Assembly (NCBI GenBank): GCA_021186555.1
Contig: JAJKFL010000008.1
Coordinates: 19,895,936 to 19,959,935, forward strand
Reading direction: 5' to 3'
Origin: Reticulitermes speratus
Lineage: Eukaryota > Arthropoda > Insecta > Blattodea > Rhinotermitidae
Length of the DNA stretch: 64,000 nt
In this document: piece by piece, positions 53,346 to 64,000 of the stretch
Position numbering within the stretch: the stretch's first letter is position 1
Layout: the number at the start of each line of letters is the position of its first letter
The notes under the pieces: model-generated
What the model saw: the letters and a program-made list of their open reading frames with translations, nothing else
Database searches by the model: none
What the model was told of the DNA's origin: nothing
Made by a program: the position numbers and the translations under genes

Positions 53346-55609
53346 TACTTCTTTAATAATATCTTCATGCATCCTTTGTACGAAGTGTGTGTATGAAGTA
53401 TGATTCGGATTAAAGGTGCATAATTTTACTGCGCAAAAACGTGTGGGAGAGATAAAAATTCAGAAAATTCAAAACAAATTCGAGATGGGTCTTTAAGTAA
53501 AGATACTCAAATAGTTTCTCGGGCGCACAGCGCGTCAATGACAACGTTCGGGACTAGCTCCGTCCATCCAGCAAAATGATTTACTCAGCTGACCACGGAA
53601 TTCCCAGCCTTATATGTGACTCGAAGTTTTGCTTTTACCATCTTCACAACGACCGGCCATCGGCCGTTAAAACTGAACTAGTTGAATGAATTTCACTTTC
53701 TGACATTGTGCCCTTACGTCCCTTAAACTTATCATTCTCTAACCTCCGCCTACGTCTTTCAAATTATATCTTCCGTGCAAGTTTTCACACAAAAGTCTTA
53801 CATAAATATCCCTGAAAACAATTGGTAAAACTTTCTGTTGTAAATTTTTACGTAATATACTATGGGCATATCTGACATTCCTTCACGCTAGATAAGCCTA
53901 TAACACACTGGAGAAATTTCTCAGGTATCTACTCCTCTGTCTATTAAATTACGAAACCATTATCATACAGTACAAACACTAACCAATGCCCAAAACCGCA
54001 TTGTTCAGGTGAAATTCGAACGTCTACTGAATCCTGTCGACACAGTGACATTACAGTTGAAGTCATTCACCGGTTACTTAGGCCAGAAAACGAATTTTCA
54101 GTAGGCCAGTAATGGGTAGAAAAACTGGGTAGCTTCCACGGTCGGTCTAGACGAAGTTATGAAAATACCAATTCCGGTCTCCACCGGAATTAAGTCCGTA
54201 CCGCCTAGTGACTGCGGTACGGCGACTAGGTCTAAAACTGCATCACAAAAACTTACCCCCCTTTAATCAGACAAATAATCTACATTACTTTCAAGTTTTT
54301 ATTTTGCTGTCTCTTTCGAGTAATCACAATGACATTTTAAACTAAACTCGTGGACGTATATAGCAAAAACATTGCTGTGTGTGACATTTAAAGAGGGTGT
54401 GGGGTTGTGGACTTGGTCAATCTGGCTGACGCTAGGGATCAGTGACACATTCTTATTACAGCGGCAATAAACTTCCAGATTCCGTTTAAGAGGGGAAATA
54501 TCCTTTCCGGTTTACTCCCCAAGGAATAATACTGAAGGAATAGTGTATTTTATGTGGTTATATCAAGGCTCGTATTGAGTGACACAAGTAAGTCGCTAAT
54601 AAAGCTATGAGGAGCATGAAGAGCGTTCCACCGAAAAGCCACAGCCCAGTCAGTAAAGTACGAAGAAACAGTGCTATTGGAAATGGAACTTCTGTGTCTG
54701 CTACTGTGTGCCGGTGTACCAAGGAGCCCAGGTAAAGGAAACGTATAGGACTCTATGTCACCGAAGCATATGAGTTGGAATACTGTTAGCTGCCTCATAT
54801 CAAAAGATTATTGCAAGAAGTTGGACAAATTCCAGAGAGGAATTACAGAAGAAATATTCAAGTTATTTGAATGGCATTTGAACCGTGACATCTTGCCACA
54901 AGCGATTTGGTTACTGAGACCCCTACCTGTATGAGTACCAAGAAACCAAAAGTGTTCTGTGTGTTCACAACAGAGAAATGTGCTGAGTCAGGTTACATTA
55001 AAACTGATTTGACTATACGAGTAAACCGGTTGCACTTACAAGGACGATACTGGAAACCAGTCGGTACAGGGTTTGACTACGGCAGTGGCACTGTATCCAA
55101 CAGTTCGGCTACACTGGAGTAACAGTAGTACTGTTAAGTTTAAAGACTTTTACTATTTGAAATTGTTTATTTTTTTATTAGCAATACACGTACTGCCCCT
55201 TATCCAGGCTGGGTAATGGACAGGACTTCCTCATTATCTGTCCACGTATGCACTTCGCACTTCGTTGTACAAAGGAAAAGATCACGAAAAGACCATAAAT
55301 ATCCGGAATTTAGACGTAATAAAATTTTTTTGTAGTTTACTCAACGACATTTTTAATGACTCACAGTAAATATCATAGAATAATTGGATGATGGCGTACT
55401 GCGAATTGGAAAGGATGTGGAGTCGCGGCCTAGTGCGAGGTATAATATGTCGTCACTGACCTGTAGGAGACTGAGAGAAAACTACATGAAAATCATTTAG
55501 GACAGCCATATCCCAGCGCTGTTTAGAACCCTGCACCTCTGGAATATGAAGCAGAAGCGTTACCGTCTGAGAAAACTAATTGTTGACTTCACGAAAAAAG
55601 CTGAACTCG
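53346..55609. other. About 2.3 kb without a gene; one perfect hairpin
   Basis: 54196-54222 is a 9-bp perfect stem CCGTACCGC/GCGGTACGG with a 9-base loop. Frames up to 82 codons have no recognisable domain. Confidence 0.3.
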
Positions 55610-55775
55610 TCCCTTCTCCACGCCATCAAGGCATATAGGGTGAGAAGATTTATAGCTCCACTCATCATTAACCTCGACTCTATATAGAGATGACTGGTGA
55701 ACTTCACGCCCCGGCCGCTTTACCCCGGGTAGGAACACCAGTACCTATTGTATAGGAGACTCGTCATCGTTCTTA
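55610..55775 (-). mobile_element. S3 SINE fragment
   Basis: Seen: minus-strand S3 blocks CGTCCCTTCTCC, GGGTGAGAAGATTTATAGCT, CACGCCCCGGCCGCTTTACC and TATTGTATAGGAGAC. Head missing. Ends next to a G11 run at 55788-55798. Confidence 0.6.
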
Positions 55776-55796
55776 AGAACGAGTTGGGGGGGGGGG

Positions 55797-56067
55797 GGTT
55801 CCTGGCATGTATGGGAGATATGAGAGGTTTTGGTGGGAAGACCTGAGGGAAAGAGACCACTGGGAAGACCTAGGCGTAAATGGAAAAATAATATTAAAAT
55901 AAATCTTCAAGAAGCTGGATGGAGAGGCATGGACTGGTTGATCTGGCTCAGGATAGGGACAGGTGGCGTGGGCTTGTGAATACTGTAATGAACCTTCGGG
56001 TTCCATAAAATGTGGGAAATTACCTGACTAGCTGAGGACCTGTTACCTTCTTAGGAAGGACTGTTAC

Positions 56068-56108
<41 letters not shown>

Positions 56109-56110
56109 TA
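55797..56110 (+). mobile_element. LINE 3' end with (TTAG)n tail
   Basis: Seen: GGCATGTATGGGAGATATGA, TTTTGGTGGGAAGACCTGAG, CACTGGGAAGACCTAGGCGT, AAGAAGCTGGATGGAGAGGC, TGAACCTTCGGGTTCCATAA and ACCTTCTTAGGAAGGACTGT, then (TTAG)n at 56071-56108, about nine units. The tail shows that the family ends in a tetramer repeat, not poly-A. 5'-truncated; the coding frame is broken. Confidence 0.8.
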
Positions 56111-57018
56111 GAGGTTGAGCGTTATCCTATTTCCGTGGCATTTCACTTATGTGAACAATACAAAATCTTGCACACTGCCTACAAAGCATACGCACTTATC
56201 TCATAACATTACACGAAGCTAGACAAAGAAAGTAACGCACGTATTGCACCCACTTCTGAGGGACGTCTTCACGTATACCACAGTAGATGTTTCGAGCCGG
56301 TCCCTTGTGTGTGTCATCCTGGCGTTACGTAAGCGTTGCACAACACACGCAATCCCAGAGGGCACGGACTGACAATGATGACCTAGCAGAACCATACAGT
56401 CAAGCTGAATAAAGGTCACACCACGTACGAAACCGGTAAATATCACCGTGAAGCAGCCGGTTTCTAGTAGCTTCCTAGTACTAGACGTATACGGTCCTGA
56501 TAGGCATTTATCGTGCCTGCTTGAGGTATTTCTATCCCCCTCCCCTGTGACCTACAGGTAGAAGCACTAGACTGTTCCAGGGTTTGGACTTATCTACTGA
56601 ACTACAGGATGTCTCGTTACAAAAGTCTATAATTTTCTTAACTTCCTCAATCTACTTTCGTCTTCATTTCATTTCTATTCCCATCTTATAGTTCCGTCTG
56701 TTTTCTTATTGTCCTAATTCTACACGTCCTTTGTCTTTTTACAATTGAATTCTTCTCAGTCATCTTCTCCTCCTCTCCTTCAAATCATTTTCCACACTTT
56801 CTTCTCTCTCTTCCTACCTTCTCCACTTCCTCCTTCTTCACGTGTTCATTCAAGGGTTTGTTGTGGTTCCTTTATCATTGATCAAAGTTTTGCTTGGCGT
56901 TTTTACTTCGCCCTATATTTATTCCTCATTTGGGATTGTTAACGGATAAAGTGTAATTCTTGTCAGAAGTCCATGTTTCGCGATCGCAATGGCACAATCT
57001 AGCAGGGGTAGGCTCAGT
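56111..57018. other. No gene seen
   Basis: 56281-56330 on the minus strand has AGGATGACACACAC...GAAACATCTAC, a possible decayed hammerhead. 56640-56860 is pyrimidine-rich on the plus strand. Confidence 0.3.
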
Positions 57019-57042
57019 AGTAGTAGTAATGGTAGTAGTATT

Positions 57043-57083
<41 letters not shown>
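57019..57083. repeat. (TAG)n microsatellite
   Basis: Seen: nearly pure (AGT)n with a few interruptions, directly upstream of a SINE. Confidence 0.9.
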
Positions 57084-57084
<1 letters not shown>

Positions 57085-57114
57085 TCAACAGCAGTAATAG
57101 CAGCCGCAGCGAAG

Positions 57115-57365
57115 GCGCGTCACCTCCCAACACGAGGCCCGGGTTCGATGCCGGGGTGAGTCCATGTGGGATTTGTGGTGGATAAAGTGGCACTGGGGCA
57201 GATTCTTTCCCGAGTACTTCGGTTTTCCCCTGTCAATTTCATTCCACTGGTGCTCCATGACTTGGAAAAATGAAAAAAAAAACTGATCATCTTTCTCTTC
57301 ATCTTCATCACAGGGTTGCACACTAAGCCTCAAGGCTGTGGTACGTCCGTAGCTTCTGCTGCGGG
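57115..57365 (+). mobile_element. tRNA-derived SINE, family S2, head-truncated
   Basis: Seen: begins near GGCGCGTCACCTCCCAACAC, B box CCCGGGTTCGATGCCGGG, body GTGGGATTTGTGGTGGATAA, CGAGTACTTCGGTTTTCCCC, TTCCACTGGTGCTCCATGA, 3' end CTTCTGCTGCGGGGCCCTTC followed by (AAAG)n at 57376-57398. Confidence 0.9.
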
Positions 57366-57395
57366 GCCCTTCTCAAAGAAAGAAAGAAAGAAGAA

Positions 57396-58748
57396 AAAAA
57401 CGTCAGCTACAGCATTCATTTGTATCTGTGCAGGAACTGCTTCTTCATAATATAATTCTTCAAGTAGTGTATTTTACAGTAAGATGTGTACTACAAAGCT
57501 TTAAAGTTCATGACAAAAATGAAAGAAACATTTAACTGTAAGAATGTTCAGACGCTAAGCACCTTAAATGGTGTTAAATTTATTATTAAGGATTGTCGTT
57601 AATTTGGCAACTCCAGCGTCTGATAGAAAGGCTTAAACACTGTACGTCCAATAACATCGTTCTAACACGAAAGGTACCGGTTATCTCTGACAATATTTTC
57701 TACCCATATCCAGACTTGTCGTGACAGTCATCATCTCTGCAGCTTCTTCGATTCCTAAAACAAGTACATAAATTACAGGTAACTCTTAAAGTCGTGAAGG
57801 ACTCAGAAGTCTCCGTCATCTCCCCAAAGGAGGTGTTGGAGTCATTCAAGCTAAATACAGACTTCCGCAATCCCAGAAATCGTTAGTCGTTATTTCATTT
57901 TAACCCATATATTTTACCGGGCAACATGTACCTATGGCTTTAAATGTGCGTGATGGAGTTAGGCTTATTCAGCAACAAATCGTTCGTGTTGTAGAAAGAA
58001 AGTGGGGCTTGTACTTACGCAACTATTATCTAATACATTTCCACCTGTACCGCATGAGAGGAACAAAAAAGAAAAAACTCGTACGACATTCCCATCACAC
58101 AAAGTGTCCAAGACTAGCCGTATATCGTATTTGCTATAATACTATGTTACGGTTCGTAAACTATATCAATTGCGTGATTTGAACTGTTTAGAGCGCTGGT
58201 GACTTAGAATGCAATCTTCTTCTTGTTGGACCACCCTGAAGATGGAGTCAGCATGCTCCATACGAAGCGTCAGTAATAATTACCAGCTATCACAGTGTCA
58301 TATCCCATGATATTGTAGTCTTCATGTTGTTTTTGTCACCGGTTTTAGAAATTATTTCGGATTAAAATGTTGCAAATATCTGTTCAGAGCGTATCTAATA
58401 CAACGCTTCGTACAGACATGGCCTCACCATGCTATGTTAAACAGTAAAGTGCTTAAACAATGCATAATAACCGCCTGAAGGCTGGCGTTTATCTAAACCG
58501 TATACAAAACTTCAGTTACTACCCGAGTCTCCATCACGAACACAGTCAGTTAATGGTGTTTGGGGGGGGGGGGGGGGTCTCTTCTGAGGGTCATATGAAA
58601 CATTTAAACACCGTGTCTGGGCAGAAAGCAGGGTTCCTTAATGTAGCAACAAACGGTACGCACAATTACCACTGAAGTTTAAAGGATAAAGAGCGGAAGG
58701 CATTAAGGATCTCACAATATGTATATTTTGTAAATACTCTCCACAAAG
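57396..58748. other. No gene seen; one hammerhead-like motif and a G run
   Basis: 58562-58577 is a run of about 16 G. The hammerhead-like motif is annotated separately at 58231-58270. Confidence 0.35.
58231..58270 (+). ncRNA. Hammerhead-like motif, altered core
   Basis: Seen: CTGAAGA, stem II TGGAG/CTCCA, then TAC, GAAG (consensus GAAA) and CGTC. The A15.1-to-G change and the three extra bases make activity unlikely. Confidence 0.4.
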
Positions 58749-58764
58749 TAATTACATTTAATAA

Positions 58765-59004
58765 GGCCGTGCCATGGCTCAGGCGGTTAGCCGCCGGCCT
58801 CCCACCGCGGAGGCCCGGGTTCAATCCCGAGCCAGTCCATGTGGGATTTGTCTTGGACAAAGTGGCACTGGGACAGGTTTTCCCCTGTCAGGTTCATTAT
58901 TCGGAAAAACGAAGAAAACTAATCATCTTCATCACAGGGTTGTACAATGAGCCTCAAGGCTGCGGTGCGTCCGTAGCATCTGCTGCGGGGCCCTTCACAA
59001 CGTA
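58765..59004 (+). mobile_element. tRNA-derived SINE, family S2, full length, 15-bp target-site duplication
   Basis: Seen: head GGCCGTGCCATGGCTCAGGC, A box TGGCTCAGGCGGTTAGCCG, B box GGGTTCAATCCCGAG, body with an internal deletion after GACAGGTTTTCCCCTGTCAG, 3' end GCATCTGCTGCGGGGCCCTT. The perfect direct repeat AATTACATTTAATAA flanks it (58750-58764, 59005-59019). Best reference copy of S2 ends. Confidence 0.93.
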
Positions 59005-59200
59005 AATTACATTTAATAAAACTTAGCAGTCTTTTAGAAATTTTATAGTGTCTGCTTCAGGTTAGACGCAAAGAACAATTAATTTTAACGTTACTAAGTA
59101 TCAAATTCGTAGGCTATATTCAAACGACAAGAACACCCATGTATATCAAGTGTAAAAGCACTAAGCCAAGTCATTTAGATCGTCCACCGACTTTAATGCA

Positions 59201-59602
59201 CTTTTTTCGCCCAGTGGCGCCAACAGCCTTAGGGAGCCAGGGCCTCCTCATTATCGAGGCTTCACGATCACACTCAGACACACCACACTCGGTAGGACTC
59301 CTCTGGACGAGTGATCAGCCCGACACAGAGACCTCTACCTGACCACACACAACACTCACAAGACACAGACATCCATGCTCCCGGCGGGATTTTTTTGTTG
59401 TTGCCTGTCCGGGGTTTTTCCTCTTTGATCCATTTTTGTACTGTTAAATCCTTTCGTCCTTCATGTCACTTTACGTTCCATATTACCGTCCTTACAACAA
59501 ACACAACACAAACATCCATGCCCCGGTGGGATTCGAACCCACGATCCTAGTAAGCGAGCGGCCGAAGACCACTCCTTAGATCGCGTGGCCACTGGGATCG
59601 GC
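59201..59602 (-). mobile_element. Composite SINE, same junction as 8350-8709
   Basis: Seen on the minus strand: S1 head (59602 to about 59518), body B (about 59517-59398) with GGACGGTAATATGGAACGTA and AAACCCCGGACAGGCAACAA, an A-run (T at 59391-59396), then TCCCGCCGGGAGCATGGATG again and body A to 59210. Flanked as one unit by CTTTAATGCA (59191-59200, 59603-59612). Body B is about 48 bp longer than at 8350. Confidence 0.88.
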
Positions 59603-59612
59603 CTTTAATGCA

Positions 59613-62448
59613 GACACCCAGAATAAAACTGATCTGCATCCCGTCAGGCAGTTTGAGAGATGAAACATTCGCAGGGTCGGGAGACAGGAACGGTTATCTT
59701 ATTAAACCTCAATTTTACGCTCTTCATTCAAGGAATGTAAACAGCACAGTGAAGCATCAAACAAGTGATAAGCGAAATGGCATTACGTCGAACTACAAAA
59801 TTCGTCTTTTGCTCAACGAAGGCTTCAGTTAGAACTTGATTTTACATCGACCACGAAGACATTCTCAAAGCGTCTTTGAAGTGGCATGAAGTTGACATTT
59901 GACTCTTGACCCACAAAGTAAAAAAGATTATGTTCCGGAGGATGTATTCTTTCGCGGCAAGTCAGGGTGGCGGTGATGTAACAGCTGTTGTAACACCCGC
60001 TGGCTACTCACGATGAAGTGAAAGTGCGAGCAGCGACCGTCTCATTTGGTTTCCTTCCGTCTTGATGTTAGAAACCTACTGACTATGCGAGTTAGTACGG
60101 AAAAATTTAAAAAAGGCCCTGTCATGAAACCATAGCGAGGCTAAATTTGAATTATTGCTCCGGTTTTGCACGACTGAGCTTGACAGCTCACGACAAACGT
60201 GTCCGGATTTGGGAGACTCGTGTCTTCATTATCGCTCAAAAACTTTGATAAGGGCTACACTATATTCTTATGTTAGGCATACGGGCCAAATACAGGTGTC
60301 ATTTACATAACGTGGATTGTCATAATTTACACACTTTGACTAATATTGACTGACGCTGATATTTCTTACCGTGTCCGCCACCGAGTCACGAATCCGGTAG
60401 ACGTCATCTATAAGAAACCAAAACGGGGCAGTGTGTGTCACTTTGTCTATTTGTCGGTCTATTTGAGGTTATGTGCAGAGTTTATATTAGTTAAGAAAAA
60501 GCACGTGAAAAGGCAGCAATAAAGGGCAGTGGAATTATACTTCTATAGGTATATTGGAGTATCTCCAGATAGCAACATATTCATATTTCACTCTATCAAC
60601 CTGCATTTCCACAAATACTTAAGGAAATAATATGTACATCCACAGAAATCGTAATTTCATTGTCGAACCCAAATCCAAAATTAACCCCAGTTATTTCCCC
60701 ACGTTTTATAATAATATAACCACGTTGCCAACAGGTGGCGGTCAGTGTCATATGTGTATATTGATCTGCAGACGGAACTCTCGGTTTTCACTGATATAAA
60801 GAGTTTTCTTGGCGTGGAATTAAGGAGAAGTTTGACGTCCATAACTCAACAAAGCTTATTAGGTGAAAATATGGCTTAGAAACTTAATGAAATGCTTTCA
60901 GGTTGGGGCATGACACATACGATTTGCTCTGTCAAGTGGTCTTATGTTATTTGGAAGAGATCGTGTTCAGTATTATAAGCTCATCACACAGAGTTCGTTA
61001 CGATGGTGTTTGTTCAGAAACTAACTTCTTCTTTTTATCACTGAGTAAATATGTTAATTTTCTTTGACGTTTAATGGGTTCCTCTTACTGTCACCACCAC
61101 GTTCTAACATTTACACTCCATCTTAAGCACACATTTATTATAATATGGTCATATGTATTTGTCGTTCTCTCACAGGCTTCATAATCACATAGGCATAAAT
61201 ATCCTGTGTTTACTGCAAGATAGAACTAACACCAATTCATTCGCAGAAATGCGTTATGAAAAATGTGTACTTGGGTAGCCCGTCTTATATGGCTCGTAAT
61301 TCATGGGATTATACTTGCAGAAATGTGGAATTATATTTTGAAATTCCAGTTTCAACAAAATCAAAATGAACAAAAACTGAAAATGCTCTGAATTGTATTA
61401 GTAGTCTTCAATGAAAACATAAAGCACGAACTCTGAATTTTATGTCATGTTATGTTTTACGTCTCTTGTTTTGCGTACAAGTAATACATCCGTTTCCCAA
61501 GGAGAACATATGTATTCCTGCAAGACAAATTATCTGAAAAACATTGAGGCAACGTATAATATGTCTTACTGGCTTTAAAAATAATTAAATTTCTTCTGCA
61601 CTAACACACAGTCGCAGATGCTGAATTAGATCGAGCATGTTCTCTCGTCATCCACGTGTTACACCATTATGTTTAGCAATCCTTGGGCCCCAGGACTAAT
61701 TTCCTTTAGATCATTGTACTATTCGGAATAGGATGTGCTGCACTCATCCCGGTTGCCAGACCACAGCTACTTAAAATCACTTATAAAGTCACGTAGCTAA
61801 AGCAACATCCTGACCTCTGACACAGTAAGCGGTGTTATGTTATAACGTCATCTCCTTAAAGAAGATGAAATGTGTTTGTTTGTCTGCATTAACTTTCAAA
61901 TGTCCTCAAAGGATTTCGTCTTCTGCGATTGCATACCTCAGTTCTTCGGTTGCAATTTATTACCTCATTTAAATTTACAGTAAGTTTTCAATACATTAAT
62001 TCTTCAGCTTTAGTCTGCTCTTATAAAGTTTCAGGTTTAATGTACACGCAGTTAAATGTCACTCATCATAATACAAAATTTACTTCCAAGGTAGGTCAAT
62101 TCAGGTATACCATAGCCATTCATGCTTTTCCGATAAGTTGCTGTGATTTATAAAGTTTCCCAATCAACAAATTTCTTCTTGGGAGGCCGTTACCACTTCT
62201 GCTCGCACTCTAGACGTTTCATATTCGAACTGCTGTCCGCCCGCAGACCAGTTTCTTATAATGGCTGCTTGTTTCCTTCACTGTGTGCGTGAAAACGTTG
62301 AGGCATTGTTTTAAAACAGGAAAAGATACTTTAAACAGTTTTCAGTTCATTATTTACGGAGCGTCCTGCTTCACCAACAACTTCCCAGACGTCTCTCAGT
62401 TAGTATGTACACATGTGACCTTCCTGAGTCTGTGCAGGATTGGTAGGT
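59613..62448. other. About 2.8 kb without a recognisable feature
   Basis: No frame over 75 codons, no repeat matched within the window. The longest plain stretch here; a mix of AT-rich and mid-GC DNA. Confidence 0.3.
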
Positions 62449-62492
62449 AGTAACAGACGTTTCGGAGAAACTTGCTACCTCAATTTTCAGCG
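62449..62492 (-). ncRNA. Hammerhead-like core, GGAA/TTCC-related type
   Basis: Seen on the minus strand: CTGAAAATTGAGGTAGCAAG then TTTCTCCGAAACGTC. GAAACGTC is intact, CTGANGA has changed to CTGAAAA, stem II is weak. Confidence 0.4.
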
Positions 62493-63605
62493 TCAACGTC
62501 TATAATACTATAAGGCATCATAAGTCACATAAAGCTAATAATTGTGTACTCATTCCTTGTTTTACGAAAGAAATAGGTTTCTTCAAAGTATTTAACAGAA
62601 TACAGATTCGTTAATGTAAAGTGAATTTGATATAAATGTCATAAATATGGATACACTGACCAGGAAAAAAAAAACTTGCCATAAGACTAAGTAACGAAAG
62701 TCAATATATAGTGCACGTAGCCTAAAGAATTATATGGAGCAGCTCCCTTTGTTAGAAGCTGGTAGGCGCTCAACGTATCAACAAATTCCTCGCCTTCTAC
62801 GGATTTACACGCTCAACGTCGCTATCAAAAGAGCCAGCCTCTGGAATCTGTATTGTGCCTGCGTACTTACTATAATTAACTTAGATTATAATCAACGACA
62901 TGTTAAATATCATGATACATTAAGACACAACACAAAACGTAAACGCTGGTAGCACAGCAAAGTAGTTCGCGCAACTCACTGGTGCAAGTTACCTGTAATG
63001 AAGTAATACGCCGATTGTTTTTATGGACACGAGGCTCATGGCGGACGGCGTTCAAAAATATTTTATAAACAAACGAGACTAATAAATGATTAAAACCAAC
63101 CTGCTGCATTTGAATAAACTGAAATAAGAAGGCGTCAAATAAGGCACACATATTTTATTTTATTAATACCAAGACTAGAATAAGTTGCATTTTAAAATAC
63201 GGCTCCCGAAGCCCGTTTAGCTGACCACTCCTGACAAAGCGCGTAATAAATAGAACAGCACAATGAATGGTGACTGCATGTGCGAGGGTTGCGAAGATTT
63301 TCGACTAGGAGGGATAAAAACGTACGTCGAATGTTGCTCATTTCTTTAAAGCAAATTCACTACTTAACTAAGAAGGGAGTACTATTAATGTCTCACACAC
63401 TGTAATGCAGAAGTTCTTAACTGAATATTCGTAAAAACAAGAATATTGTGCAGGTTTGAGGTTTACGCAGCTGTATAGATGAGATTCCCTTTCCTCTGAG
63501 AAACGACGTTGCGTCACTAGGTACCGGATCCCAACCTTTGGAGGCAATTACTGTCCTCGCTTTCAAGCTTCGAAACGTCCCAGGAGAATTCTTCTTGGAC
63601 ATTTT
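62493..63605. other. No feature seen
   Basis: No repeat or gene recognised. Confidence 0.3.
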
Positions 63606-63650
63606 GACCCTTGAAGATGAGGACACTACGTTGCCTGAAACGGTCGAGAC
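63606..63650 (+). ncRNA. Hammerhead-like remnant at array edge
   Basis: Seen: CCCTTGAAGATGAGGACAC then TACGTTGCCTGAAACGGTCG. It resembles the beta-family core (TTGAAGA, GTTGCC, GAAAC). The stem II pairing is AGG/CCT only. Confidence 0.4.
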
Positions 63651-64000
63651 CTGATTGCCTGGTGAGGCAGCAACGTATTACAGAAGAACTGATTACCTAG
63701 TGAGGCAGCACCGTATTACAGAAGAACTGATTACCTAGTGAGGCAGCAACCGTATTACAGAAGAACTGATTACCTAGTGAGGCAGCACCGTATTACAGAA
63801 GAACTGATTACCTAGTGAGGCAGCACCGTATTACAGAAGAACTGATTACCTAGTGAGGCAGCAACGTATTACAGAAGAACTGATTACCTAGTGAGGCAGC
63901 ACCGTATTACAGAAGAACTGATTACCTAGTGAGGCAGCAACGTATTACAGAAGAACTGATTACCTAGTGAGGCAGCACCGTATTACAGAAGAACTGATTA
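63651..64000. repeat. 38-bp tandem array, at least 9 copies, continues past the window
   Basis: Seen: unit CTGATTACCTAGTGAGGCAG then CAMCGTATTACAGAAGAA. Two unit types, GCAACG and GCACCG, are interspersed, and one hybrid GCAACCG occurs at about 63756. Otherwise copies are almost identical, so the array is young. The first unit (GATTGCCTGG) is the most diverged and joins the hammerhead-like remnant directly. Confidence 0.92.

Noticed and set aside
63651-64000. CRISPR-like array
   Set aside because: Units are contiguous 38-bp repeats without distinct spacers, in a eukaryotic context. The same reasoning applies to 6152-6356.

Overview
The window looks like intergenic or intronic DNA from a large, repeat-rich arthropod genome. 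It is AT-rich, no reading frame is longer than about 180 codons, there is no operon layout, and every stretch I can classify is a retroelement, a DNA-transposon remnant or a tandem repeat. The tRNA-derived SINE families, the shared LINE 3' end and the hammerhead-type repeats remind me of cockroach/termite (Blattodea) genomes, possibly Periplaneta. That placement is from memory and not demonstrated by the sequence. I found no intact host protein gene, no true tRNA or rRNA gene and no CRISPR array.

Layout. 0-16 kb: a decayed LINE end, a 32-bp and a 51-bp tandem array, and many tRNA-derived SINEs, two of them carrying nested insertions. 17.6-19.3 kb: a 68-bp satellite and a dispersed repeat with GGCGCGTTCG ends. 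20-27 kb: two short (about 215 bp) hammerhead-bearing elements with target-site duplications, a near-perfect palindrome of about 570 bp with a hammerhead core in each arm, and a dead Tc1/mariner transposase end. 30-36 kb: SINEs, a hammerhead palindrome with a LINE inserted exactly at its end, and a 31-bp minisatellite grown out of a SINE body. 36-39 kb: a long inverted repeat and three copies of the GGCGCGTTCG repeat. 40-52 kb: SINEs and three more hammerhead palindromes. 52-64 kb: LINE 3' ends, SINEs (one a composite), and a 38-bp tandem array that runs off the window edge.

Main observation. At least seven elements share one architecture: a palindromic body, a short tail present on only one side, and flanking direct repeats where these can be read. 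Six of the seven carry a hammerhead-like core (CTGANGA, stem II, GAAA, then a self-complementary ACGT, ACATGT or ACATATGT) in both arms, always pointing outward. Minimal hammerheads with almost no stem III that act as dimers are known from Penelope-like retroelements. What stands out here is their packaging into palindromes that look retrotransposed. Four members share a tail of the form ACTTTA...TACCGTGCATTT and two share a different tail ending at AGATCT. I propose these are non-autonomous, hammerhead-bearing retroelements whose first-strand DNA snapped back and copied itself; this is inference. No reverse transcriptase for them lies in the window.

The remaining material is tRNA-headed SINE families (called S1 to S4 here), one LINE family seen only as 5'-truncated 3' ends, and simple repeats. 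Nested insertions allow relative dating at three places: 8.3-8.7 kb, 12.6 kb and 32.5-33.1 kb.
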